The translations under genes and the position numbers were made by a program. From positions 8,413,346 to 8,477,345 of the forward strand of contig JABAKD010000019.1 in the NCBI GenBank assembly GCA_012845835.1: DNA of 64,000 bases. Reading direction: 5' to 3'. This stretch comes from Undaria pinnatifida. Lineage: Eukaryota; Sar; Phaeophyceae; Laminariales; Alariaceae. Below, in pieces: positions 10,750 through 20,252 of this stretch. The notes below the pieces were generated by a model. That model saw only the letters and a list, made by a program, of their open reading frames with translations. It did not search any database and was not told the DNA's origin. How positions within the stretch are numbered: position 1 is the stretch's first letter; every line of letters starts with the position of its first letter.

Positions 10750-11035
10750 AGTCTGGCGTGCTGGCTTGCATCTTTTTTTTTTGCCTGCGTGTCATTACGG
10801 CTGCCATTGCATCGCCAAATTTCCTTCCGGTATGTGCAACGCGTTTCTCTGTCTCGTGTCTCGTGTAGTTTTTGACCACAGAACTTGTCTCTCTGGGAGG
10901 CATCGACAAGAACATCGATTGTGCTGGATGTAGATGGTGTGCAAATATCAGTTCAATCAAATGCAAAGAACACACCCCACGATACCGGATGTGCTGGATG
11001 TGTACGTAGACAGACGAATAAACACACCCACCAGA
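10750..11035 (-). repeat. Dispersed repeat C, reverse copy
   Basis: Family C is defined by a conserved run around TCTGTGGTCACAAACTACGA, CATCCAGCACAACCAG and GCAAGCCAGCACACCAGACT. This copy is in reverse orientation (GTCTGGCGTGCTGGCTTGC ... GACCACAGAACTTGTCTCTC ... TGTGCTGGATGTAGATG). Other copies lie at 13,140-13,350, 13,640-13,800, 13,965-14,200, 15,190-15,310 (reverse), 16,310-16,430 and 17,495-17,730 (reverse). No ends or coding capacity were identified. Confidence 0.65.
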
Positions 11036-11080
11036 AGTTCGGCGGTACGCAGCTATCTATGAGCCACCAGGGGGGGTAAG

Positions 11081-11275
11081 AGTACGATTCGACGCGAGTC
11101 GACGAGGAGAGAAAAATATGATTTCTGCTCACGATAAAAATGAAGGCACGTACCGTAGCTGGTACTGTAGTGGGGACCGGGGAGGAGAGAGCCCGCTGTG
11201 TGACCCCGGACCTGAGTTACTGCCGGGATGTAGAGTGAGACTAGTGCGAGGATAATAAATGGGACGGAAACAAAA
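11081..11275 (+). mobile_element. 5'-truncated tRNA-derived SINE, copy 2
   Basis: It starts in the body of the family at TACGATTCGACGCGAGTCGA. It continues through AATGAAGGCACGTACCGTAG, GAGAGCCCGCTGTGTGACC and GAGGATAATAAATGGGA into an A-rich tail. The tRNA head is missing. Confidence 0.7.
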
Positions 11276-11616
11276 AAAAAAAACTAGTAAGATACTTTCT
11301 TGCTCGAAATAGGTACGTTGTACAGTACATGGACTGCAGCAGGAACTACGGCTAGTAGTACAGCAACAGTATAGGCCCGCGAATAAGAAAGTGTTGCTCA
11401 ATTTTAGGCGGACGCTAAGCAAATTGCTCATCGGCGAGCACCACACTAAGCCCTATATGATAGCCTATTCTCAAGGTTGTTCAAGAGTGGTGTCACAAAC
11501 AGCAAAAATAATCTGAGGCTCACTCCAATGATGATACGCGTAATACTTGAAAAAATGAAAAAAAATGCTTCAGCTGTGAGATCGACCAATAAGGGTTTTT
11601 ATTATGGTATTGGTGG

Positions 11617-11975
11617 GGTATTAGTCCGTTTGACCGCTCGCAAAAGGTTAAGCAACAGATTACCCAAACTAAGCCTTGCAACATCCTTCCCCCCTAAAAC
11701 GGCGGGATAGCAGGTCGGCCGGACATACGGGCGGACCTGTCAATTTCCAAGCGGTTTCATTTCCTGGGGATGCCGGGGAGATTATTTTTCAAGTTCGACA
11801 TGGGGAAAGCCTGAAAAAGTTTATTTCGTAATGTGGATGGTGGGATTTGAACCCACGACCCGAAAACCCCATGGTCTGTCGACGACGTCATTTGTTAAGG
11901 TATTAGCTGGGTGTTAGTCCGTTTGACCTCTCGCAAAAAGTTGACCAATAGCTTACCCAAACTAAGCCTTATAAC
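11617..11975. repeat. Small unit with ~65-bp direct repeats at both ends
   Basis: GGTATTAGTCCGTTTGACC and CTTACCCAAACTAAGCCTT-type sequence occur at 11,617-11,685 and again at 11,909-11,975. Between them lies a tRNA 3'-half-like segment on the minus strand (11,838-11,890; reverse complement contains GGGTTCAAATCCCACC). It could be a short interspersed insertion bounded by a duplicated target, or a tandem duplication. Confidence 0.5.
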
Positions 11976-11977
11976 GT

Positions 11978-12088
11978 TTTGATGAAAACTCAGCTTTGCA
12001 AGCTGCGCGTGATGCTTCGATCGCGCGTGTTACCGGGTGTGTATACCCTCGTGAAGGATACAGGTCGGAGTTGGCGGGCCTATAGTGC
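11978..12088 (+). repeat. Repeat A fragment
   Basis: AAACTCAGCTTTGCAAGCTG is followed by a CGATCGCGCGTGTTACC block and AAGGATACAGGTCGG, matching the central part of repeat A with more divergence. Confidence 0.6.
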
Positions 12089-12138
12089 TGTAGTAGTAGC
12101 TTCGTTTATAGCTTTTTTGTTCTCGTCTTAGTGACCAT

Positions 12139-12226
12139 ATTATGGCCGTGAGTTATAGTCCCTTTTACCACTTTATTCTGTCTATATTATGGCCGTGAGT
12201 TATAGTCCCTTTTACCACTTTATTCT
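12139..12226. repeat. Near-perfect 43-bp tandem duplication
   Basis: ATTATGGCCGTGAGTTATAG followed by TCCCTTTTACCACTTTATTC occurs twice in succession with a five-base spacer and no visible difference. That suggests a recent event. Confidence 0.9.
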
Positions 12227-12578
12227 GGCCCCCAACCAAGTTCAAGTAGTTTGTGCCGTGGGCGCAGCTCAAAAGGGGAACGAAACAACGGCAACATCAG
12301 TGAAAAATATTGGTATGCCCTGCGACATACTGATATTATTGCCTCCGCTGCAATGGGAACAAACTGTGAGATCCGCCACACACGACGGTGACTCTGTACG
12401 CCGAAAGCCACGCATTTCACGACGATGGCGGACGACTATTAGTCTAATATCAATATGATACAGAAGGAACAGCTACACCATGGCAGTCTATAAATATTGG
12501 CAGCAAATCAAGCAGTCGTTAGCAGCAGCGTTTTTGTCATTTTTTTTGTTTGTTTAGTATTTCCACGACAATAATCAA

Positions 12579-13020
12579 CCGGTCGTCCCGGTGGTCTTCT
12601 AGTGCAGAGTGGCTACCGTCAAATGGTACGAACTAGAGTTAGTCGCGTTCTGGAATTCGAATCTCACATGGGTCGGACGTTCGAGCATATTTTGCAAAAA
12701 AAACAAAAAACGAATCAACTGCTGAGAGCGCCTAGCAGCGTGGATATAATCCATAGGCGCAACTGGATGCGAGTCGACGAGGGAAGATGGAGTTGGAGTG
12801 TTCCCGCGATCAAATGAAGGCACACACCGTACTGGGGAGGAGGAAGAAGGACCCGCTTAACCCCTTTACAACTGGAAACCCGTTTTTCGGGACAAAATCA
12901 CTTGGATTTAGTATAGGGAGGGGTTTGGGGGCTCTAAAGGGGTTAATGACCCTGGATCTGAGTTAGGTCTGGGGAAGGGGAAAGAGAGAACGGTGCGAAG
13001 ATTATAGATGCGATGGGCAA
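12579..13020 (+). mobile_element. tRNA-derived SINE, copy 3, carrying an 82-bp insertion
   Basis: The head (CCGGTCGTCCCGGTGGTC ... GAATTCGAATCTCACATGG) and body (GAGAGCGCCTAGCAGCG, GCGAGTCGACGAGG) match the other SINE copies. The body is interrupted at a TTAA by the element at 12,861-12,942. Confidence 0.75.
12861..12942. mobile_element. 82-bp MITE with TTAA target duplication (piggyBac-like)
   Basis: TTAA at 12,857-12,860 and at 12,943-12,946 flank a segment that begins CCCCTTTACAACTGG and ends CTCTAAAGGGG, so its ends are inverted repeats (CCCCTTTA). Other SINE copies run straight through this point (...GCTTAGTGACC...), which defines the empty site. Exact TTAA duplication with CCC-type ends is the piggyBac signature. 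It is far too short to code for anything. Confidence 0.8.
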
Positions 13021-13139
13021 AAAAACAAAAAACAAAACGAAAAAGTCCATGTTGAAGAAGCCCCACCACTCATGCTACCTACACACGAACGGCAAGTGAC
13101 TGCTCATCCACGCACCGTTCGAACCCATTTACTTGCTGT

Positions 13140-14200
13140 GTTCACATTAAACTGACCTTTTCACCCATCTACATCCAGCACAACCAGCGCCCGCGCCGAT
13201 GCTTCATAGGAGTTCTTCTGTGGTCACACACGACGAGACAGAGATACACATTGCAACTACAAGGTGATGTGGCCATGCATTTTTAACCGCCGTGAACACG
13301 CGGGCAAACAAACGGTGCAAGCCAGCACACCAGACTATTTTCGAACGCCAAACGCTGTAAATATAGTTGTGCCGGTTGTGCTCTCGACAGGTAATAGTGA
13401 TCAACTGCAACCACGGTTTGGAGACCAACTACTACCAGGTACTACTCTGCTGTGGTAGTTGGAATTAGAGTTGAAGCCTTTATTCAGTGATTTCAAGGGA
13501 TAGGCTTGTTTTACAGCAAGCAGCATTTCACTTGCATGCTTTGATGAATTGCGACTGCTGTTTGGTTGGCCCTGTCTGACACAGTTAGTCTGTAATTACG
13601 GAATTTGTATCTCTGTCAGATAAATAGTGAATAATCAGCACAAACACTGGGTGTACTAATGTTTGTGCCGTTCTTTCTACCCAGCGACATCATCAGTACA
13701 CCCAGCAGCTCACACCCAGAGTCCGTGCTGGTTCTTCATCCTCGCGAGATACAAATTCTGTGGTCACAGACTGTAAAACAGAGTAAACCAAACAGCCGCA
13801 ATTCATAAGGTAAAGCAAGTTACACGCTAGCGTACGGGTACGAGAATACAACAAAATAAGACAGACCACGAAAAAAAAGAGGAAAAAGAAGAAAAAGAGA
13901 ATAAAGAAAAGGAAGATGTCGGGTAGAAAGGACGGTTTGACGTGGAGACAACACACGCATACATGGTATGTGAGTGTTCTTTACGTTTAACTGATATCTC
14001 CACTTGTCTACGTCCACCACAACCAGTGTCCGTGATGACGTTTCGTAGAGAGGCGCGCTCTGTGGTCACAAACTACGAGACAGAGATAGCTAGACAGACA
14101 TACACGTTGCAAATGAAGCAAGGTGATTCGGCCATGCAATGCCAACCGCACTGAGCACGCGGACACAAAACAATCATATGCAAGTTACGAGCAGACCAGG
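13140..14200 (+). repeat. Cluster of three direct copies of repeat C
   Basis: Copies at ~13,140-13,350, ~13,640-13,800 and ~13,965-14,200 share CATCTACATCCAGCACAACC-type and TCTGTGGTCACA blocks in the same orientation. The stretches between them are A- or T-rich and without genes. Confidence 0.6.
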
Positions 14201-14269
14201 CCATTTGCGGTAAAAAGGAAAAAGTGGTACTACCACTACACTTTTCTGGTTTTTTTTTTTTTTTTGCAC

Positions 14270-14390
14270 ACTTCTACTTTCCAACTTCTGGACAGGCCGT
14301 GGTCACAAATGTCTTCCCTTCCCCCCCCAGGTTCTCGTCTTAACTTTGTATCGCGCATTGGGTTCAGCAATCCCACTATTTTTTTCTTTC
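14270..14390 (+). repeat. Repeat D, copy 1
   Basis: CTTCTGGACAGGCCGTGGTC, GGTTCTCGTCTTAA and TTCAGCAATCCCAC match 18,332-18,445 in the same order. Family unknown. Confidence 0.6.
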
Positions 14391-15185
14391 TTTCCCCTTC
14401 TTATCCTTATGAAGGGAGTCTTGCATGGTGGGTAGGTGACGAGCCAGTTTTATTTGGCCCTCCCAGTCTTCCTTCTTTTACTTGTTTCTTTTTTCCGGGG
14501 TATTTTTTTTCCCTTTCTTTCCCCCTTGCATGTCCATTTTGGCTCATGCTCGGGGTATGTTTCTATCTCCCGTGCTTTGGTTCCCCTTTTATTTATTTAT
14601 TTATTTATTTTGTCTTGGTTTCTTTCGTTGTTTCTCTCTTTTACAAGGTATTTTGGTTTAATGAGAAGAACACAAAGGGGGGAGGGGGGGAAACAGGAAG
14701 AGTAGAAGGAAAGCCGTCCAAGGGAATGGGGGCAGGGGGGGCAACAGGAGGAATAGAAGGGAGACCGCGGTGGACGAAGGCAGGAAAGAGATGGCAGACA
14801 GGGTAGCAAGGTACCAGGCCGACTAGTAGGTACATAGCACCTTTCGTCTTCTTCTGGGGTATTTTTTTCCCCTTTGTTCCCTCCTTGCGTGCCCAGGTTT
14901 TTGGCTCGTGTTCGGATTATCTTATTTTGGTTTTACTTTACTTTATTTTATTTCATTTTATTATGTTTCTTTTCCGAGCTTTGGCTCTCCTTTCCGGTTG
15001 GGTTGTTTCTTCGATTTCCCCTTCATTTTGTTTGTTTCATTTTTTGTTTTTATTTTTATCTTTGTTTTTATTCGTGTTTTTTGTTTTTGTTTTTGTTTTT
15101 GTTTATTTCGTATTTCTCTCTTCCAATGTATTTCTGTTGCTGACGTATGTATGTTGTGCCTGTCGTACCCAGTACTAGGGCATGA
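14391..15185. other. Pyrimidine- and purine-rich stretch without genes
   Basis: Long T/C-rich runs and one A/G-rich segment (~14,680-14,790) produce open frames of Phe/Leu/Pro or Gly/Arg composition with no domain. I see no gene here. Confidence 0.6.
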
Positions 15186-15627
15186 CATTGCGTTGTCGAA
15201 TGCATTACGATGCATTATCTCTGTGTCGTGGCTTGTGACCACAGAGCTGATCTTTCTAGGGTGAAGAATCAGTACGGACACTGGGTGTGCTGGATGTCGA
15301 CGAGTAGAAGAACGGTTTAATGTGAAGAACACACACACACACACACTGCTCGTCGATTTTTCATCGAGTGTTACACTACACACTACCAGGTACAGCAGAG
15401 TGGTACTCGCACAGAGTACCGGTATATACATAGACTACTACTTTCTTTCTTTTTTTTTTATATCTTCCGGCGGATGGGGAAAAAAAAAGCTTTCGCTCAC
15501 CACACTTCCACGTGTTTTCATACGCGTCGTGTGTCAGTTGCTTTCGCAGCCCAACCATAGACTACTCTTTACGAATATATACTTGATGCGGACTTTTCAC
15601 CGTGACCGGAACAGCGCGCGGCCTCAC

Positions 15628-15724
15628 CTCTAGTTCCATCGACGTCGCATGGTACGTCTCCCCCACAATGTAGCCGTCTGCGACGTACAGCGCCACGGTG
15701 AAGACGCTGAACAGCGCTTGCATC
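15628..15724 (-). CDS. Orphan internal exon of an unidentified minus-strand gene
   Basis: A pyrimidine-poor but valid acceptor (GGCTGTGCAG, ending at 15,725) opens a 97-nt exon that ends GAG|GTGAGG (donor just below 15,628). The phase is one base, then 32 codons. They read MQALFSVFTVALYVADGYIV then GETYHATSMELE, a balanced sequence with a possible membrane segment (ALFSVFTVALYVADGYIVG) and strongly GC-biased third positions. Those properties match the exons of the two solved genes and contrast with the surrounding AT-rich repeats. I could not identify the protein or find neighbouring exons, so its partners may lie behind large introns or outside the window. Confidence 0.55.
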
Positions 15725-15786
15725 CTGCACAGCCGTACACATGATATGATACATATATTAATATATATATATATATTGGTATATAC

Positions 15787-16072
15787 AACGTTTCACACAT
15801 CGGACAGATTATGATTTAGGCTATCTAGATAAATCTAAATCCTCCATCTGTCGGTATTGATATATACAGTAGGTTGTGCAGGATTTGTGCAGTACAGATC
15901 CAACCCAGAAAATGTATGCGAAAATACGCAGATCATACGGCTCCCACGCGCGGCAACATGATGTATGTTATGGGGTATGCAGATCACGTAGACGTGGGAT
16001 CTGTCTTCCCTGCATGGGACAGATCATATAGATCATCAATAGGGGTATCATCTATCCGACGTGTGCAACGTT
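15787..16072. mobile_element. 286-bp MITE rich in AGATC, copy 1
   Basis: The ends are inverted: AACGTTTCACACATCGGACA on the left and the reverse complement AACGTTGCACACGTCGGATA on the right. They are flanked by ATAC on both sides. The interior carries repeated CAGATC motifs. Related copies, in opposite orientation, are at ~38,006-38,258 and ~42,271-42,500. Confidence 0.75.
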
Positions 16073-16914
16073 ATACACAACCAAAGCGCCACCATTTCGC
16101 ATAGTATACCATACAGTCGGTACAGCGCAGTAGTACCTAGTCACTTCCTTTGCTGCTCATGCCTGCTACCGCAGGCACACACTACCGCAGGCACACATAT
16201 ATGTCATGCTGTCGTTGTAGAAAAACAGCCAAACCGTGACGAAAACACAACACTACCAACTGCCCACTCTTGCGGGATATGCCAAATTTCGACATTGTTA
16301 TTGTTACATTGTTATTTACACCCATCGACATCCCAGCAAACCCGGAGTCCGTGCCGATGCCTCATCCTAGAGAGAGACGCGCTCTGTGATGACAAACTAG
16401 GAGACACAGGTATGCATCGCAAATACAGCACTTTGACGTGCTTCGTATACAGCGTACAGTACTATGGGTCGCAAGTACTTTTTTTACCGTTACGTAGACA
16501 GATCTTCTCGTGAAGATTTGTATGAACGGTAGCCGTTCCAGAGGTGTTGGATATCGTATCTTGTTGTACTAAATGTGGTCGTGGAGTCTCCGTAGATTCT
16601 GGTGACAGAGAGGCGGGTAATCGCGTTTCCCGCTGACAAGTAATCACTGTCGAATCTCCGTTTTACCTCCGAAGCATCTCTCGTTGACTCTAGGCAATTC
16701 TATCGTTAGCCCTCGCTTGGTTCGCCGTCGAACCTTGCCCCAACCTGGCGTGTCCTCCACGCCTCGAAAGACAAGGAGATAAGTTGTTGTAAGTCGCGAG
16801 TCGAACCTGGGTTACCCTAAACCCTCATTTGGCGTCGTCGGCAGGACAAACCCAAACCCTCAATACAATTATTATCTAATATCACAGCAGTCGATTTATA
16901 GATCCCAGGGACAT

Positions 16915-17045
16915 GAAAAAATGAAGGCACGTACCGTGGTGGGGAGGGGGGAGGAGGGCCCGCTATGCGCCCCTCGGATCTGAGGTACTGCTGGGAGGGA
17001 CGGCGAGAGTAGAGCGAGGATAATAAATGGGACGAACCAAAAAAA
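16915..17045 (+). mobile_element. 5'-truncated tRNA-derived SINE, copy 4
   Basis: It starts at AATGAAGGCACGTACCGTGG, continues through GGAGGAGGGCCCGCTATG and ends GAGGATAATAAATGGGACG with an A-rich tail. A complete copy follows 14 bases later in the same orientation. Confidence 0.7.
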
Positions 17046-17059
17046 AGGGAAAAAGAGCC

Positions 17060-17395
17060 GCCGGTCGCCCCGGTGGTCTAGTGGTTATCTTCGAATAATA
17101 TTTTAATGGCGTTGGTCCTTGAGTTCAATTCCCACCGTGGTGAAATTCGCCTATATTTGCAAAAATGCAACAACGAAAAAAGGGTCTACTGCTGAGAGCG
17201 CCTAGCAGCGTGGGTACGCACAATTCGACGCGAGTCGCCGAGGGAAGAAAATTCTGAATTATTTCCCGATAAAAAAATGAAGGCACGTACCGTGGTGGGG
17301 AGATGAGAGGAGCGCCCGTTATGTGACCCCGGATCTGAGTTACTGCTGGGAGGGAGCGTGATAATAGAGCGAGGATAATAAATGGGAAGAAAAAA
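17060..17395 (+). mobile_element. Full-length tRNA-derived SINE, copy 5
   Basis: The best-preserved copy. The tRNA-like head reads CCGGTCGCCCCGGTGGTCTA then GTGGTTA, with a B box at GAGTTCAATTCCCACC. The body carries GAGAGCGCCTAGCAGCGTGG, GACGCGAGTCG, AATGAAGGCACGTACCGTGG and GAGGATAATAAATGGGAAG, ending in an A/G-rich tail. The head resembles the GGTGGTCTAGTGGTTA class of tRNA (Glu/Asp-like). Mobilisation would depend on a LINE. Confidence 0.85.
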
Positions 17396-17494
17396 AAAGA
17401 AGAGGCTGGGTACGAGTAAAAAAGTACACACAATTAATGCTGCTTCAAAGTGATCCAAGCAATAATTCCAAGGTGCGACTTCACTTTATTTGTG

Positions 17495-17730
17495 CAAAGA
17501 GTCTGGCGTGCGGGCTTTATATGTATGTCTGTTTGTTGCCCGCGTTCTTATTGCGGTGGGCATTGCTTGCCCAAAACAACAAAACAACCTTGTTTGATGC
17601 ATTTTTGCAATGCTCATCTCTCTCTCGTAGTTCGTGGCCACCCAGCTCGTCTCTCTGTAAGGCGTCGACACGGACACTGGTTGTGCTGGATGCAGGTGGG
17701 TGGATATATCAGTTTAATCTGACGAACACA
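17495..17730 (-). repeat. Dispersed repeat C, reverse copy
   Basis: AGAGTCTGGCGTGCGGGCTT, TTCGTGGCCACCCAGCTCG and GGTTGTGCTGGATGCAGG match the reverse copy at 10,750-11,035. Confidence 0.6.
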
Positions 17731-18331
17731 CACACACACTGGCGGGGTGAGGTCCAATCAAGTCTGTGCCTTGCAGACGGACAAAAAGTGGTACTTGAAC
17801 GAAAGTGTTTACAGTTTGGAGCTAAACTTTTTTTCACCCCGATCCCCATGATCCAAAAAACGATAAGAAATAATTATGTCGACGACGAGCTTGCGTTTCA
17901 TCGGGCCAAAAAAAAAGCTTCGTACTTCACATCATACGTACGTACTCGCTCGTACTCGTTTGATATAATGTCGTCTGGTATAATATGGTACAGCAGTAGT
18001 ACGAGAAGCATATGGTGCGTAAGGAGCTGGTGGAAAGTTGACCATCGTCTCGGAGGCCAGTTGCCTGCTTGGACGGAAATAGCGAGCCGCTGCTGCTGGT
18101 CCGCCACTCATCCCATCCCATCCCCCCGAAAACGCTGAACTACTGTTGTTGTTCTCACATTAGTCTAATGATGTACTGCTGTGTACCCACAATTTTCGGT
18201 CTCCGGACAAGGGGAAAACTTGGCAGCTAGAAATTCTCGTTGCGTGCCCCCCCCTGCTAGTGGGCTTTCTTTCACTATATTAACGAAAACTACATATATT
18301 CGACGTAGTCTATATTTTTTTCCTCACACTT

Positions 18332-18445
18332 TTGCTTTCGAGCTTCTGGACAAGCCGTGGTCACAGGTGCCGTCCCTTCTCCCCGCCGGTTCTTGCCTTC
18401 AATTTTTATCGCGCACAATATAGTGTTCAGCAATCTCACTGCTCG
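18332..18445 (+). repeat. Repeat D, copy 2
   Basis: GCTTCTGGACAAGCCGTGGT, CGGTTCTTGCCTTCAA and GTTCAGCAATCTCAC correspond to 14,275-14,385. It is followed by unrelated sequence. Confidence 0.6.
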
Positions 18446-18542
18446 TCGATTTTTGGTCGAGTGTGACTCACGCTCTTCTCGCGCTTTCCGCAAGCCAATT
18501 TGTGCACAAGAAAAAGTCCCATCGAATTTATATGAGTATGCA

Positions 18543-18624
18543 CTCGGCGGGGCTCGAACTCACGAAACTAACCTATACCAGGCTCGAGTGTTACATCCAT
18601 CCGACGACTCACCAACCATGTCAT
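18543..18624 (-). repeat. tRNA-like head of a second SINE family
   Basis: On the minus strand ATGGTTGGTGAGTCGTCGG resembles an A box. About 60 bases later GTGAGTTCGAGCCCCGCCG supplies a B box within a TPsiC-arm-like hairpin. The order and spacing fit a pol III promoter. The acceptor stem does not pair, so it is not a functional tRNA gene. A SINE head is the likely explanation. Confidence 0.45.
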
Positions 18625-18844
18625 GACATTTTATTTTACTAGCATGACTCCACTCCAGATACATACGTGCTCATACGGGCAGGTAACAAAGCACACAGCA
18701 GTACACAGGCTCACACACACAAAAAAAAAGCGAAAGACGTCACAGGCAGGAGACATATATAAACCACAAGGAAAAACGCGCGCTGCCAAGTGTGTGTTGG
18801 CCGAATGTTCCACCACGGTTACCTACAGCAGCAAAACCTAGTGG

Positions 18845-19764
18845 TTGGGTGCCAGGCACGTCAAATTGGCGGTCTTGTCAAGAGATGACAAGGGTGATGT
18901 CTGCGCGCAAAAATGGCGTTTTCGGGTATATTTTGGTCGAATAGTACAGCACTATTTTTTAATAGCTACACAGCACAGAACATTTCTTCTCTACAACCGC
19001 TGCGAATATCATCTTCCAGCAGACCTGGCAGACAGGCAGACACAGGCCTCAGACGAACACATTTTACAAACAAGTAAACACACTCGCACCAGCACACACC
19101 CACAGCACCGACACCACACCCTCTCACCATTCTAGCCAGAACGACCAGTCCGTTGTGGCGTAGTGCACCCGCAGCCCCGACACGAATCGAATCCCCGGCT
19201 TGCGGGGCGCGCTCTGTATCAGCAGCGAGTAGACCAAAGTATACACAATCGCTGCAACGAGAGTTATGGCTGGAGCGGACATATCAACAACGCCCAGAAT
19301 AACTCAGCCAGCCAGCCAACCAGCCCGGAAACGTTGCAGCGGGGAAGTCAGGGGTGTGAGTGTGCACCATCGACGGCTACGGCGAGGCACCCTCGGCCCG
19401 CTACCCTCGTTGGCTCAAGGCTGCAGATGTTTGAATCGGCTTGTCGAGGGTCGTGCGAGAGAGCAGCCTTCTGCGTGCATGTTGAAATCGAAATTAGCGG
19501 TTACAAAAAAGCGTCCGAATTGTTGTGGAAAACCCTTCCATATACTTAATCCTAGTAAAAGCGTCATTCTCCACATTAATTCCTTGTAAAACCGATTCTG
19601 ACCACAACCCCTGACACTACTGCTGTTGTCAACTGCTGCTGTACGACTGCAACATGACAGCCGACGAGTAAATCGTGCGTGCTCGTGCTGTGCTGTGCTG
19701 CTGCTGTACCGCAGTACACCGCACCGTGCTCTATCTGTTCCTATCTTAAGGGAAACAAGCTATC
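18845..19764. other. Region upstream of the RsmD-type gene
   Basis: No exon or mobile element was recognised here. The last ~150 bp contain CTGCTGT-type triplets. The promoter and 5' UTR of the methyltransferase gene should lie here, but I cannot point to a core promoter motif. Confidence 0.4.
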
Positions 19765-20252
19765 ATGGCGGCAGCAGCCACCCCGACGCTCAGAGCTGCG
19801 CGAATACGTCCCATTCTCAGCTGCTGGATGGTGCCTGTGGTGCAGGCGTCCCTATTCTTGAGCTGTTGCTGTTGCGCTTTTCAGCTGCAACCTCTAATCT
19901 TTGCGGCGCCATCTACTAGAGTAGCCCGCACTGCCCCCAACCCCAACACCAACCCCAACTTCAATGTCAGGCTGTGCGACCTGCCGGGGAAATTCCCCAG
20001 CTATCGAACTGTTGGTCGGCCTTTGTCGGGAGCTTCTGAGTTTCCTGCGAGAAATGGGGCCGGGCTTTGGGCTGCGGCGGACGTTGATGGTGATGGTCTT
20101 GGGGGGGGTGACGGTGGTGCTCGGGGGAGGGGGGAAGGTGATGGGTTCGCTGCCGACAAGAGGTACCAGAGGAAGCCTCGGGGGAAGAACCTTGTCAGAG
20201 ATGCGGTGGGCCTGCCTGTGGAGAAGGTCTACGCGCCCCGCCAGAGCGCTTA
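19765..20252 (+). CDS. rsmD: rsmD exon 1 (targeting presequence and linker)
   Basis: The ATG at 19,765 puts a signal-peptide-like segment directly at the N terminus. The frame ends with two bases (TA) before the donor GTGAGT at 20,253, and exon 2 supplies the C of a Tyr codon. Without splicing the frame would stop one codon later. Past residue 60 the sequence is Asn/Pro- and then Gly/Asp-rich, then basic (KRYQRKPRGKNLVRDAVGLP). Confidence 0.85.

Noticed and set aside
11838-11890. tRNA gene on the minus strand
   Set aside because: Only the TPsiC arm and 3' acceptor strand are present; no D arm or pairing 5' strand. The same applies to 16,795-16,825, 34,376-34,545 and 57,226-57,262.
17930-18125. 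Minus-strand frame starting MSGGPAAAARYFRPSRQLAS
   Set aside because: It looked like a possible first exon, but it has no defensible donor, no downstream exon and ordinary third-position composition.
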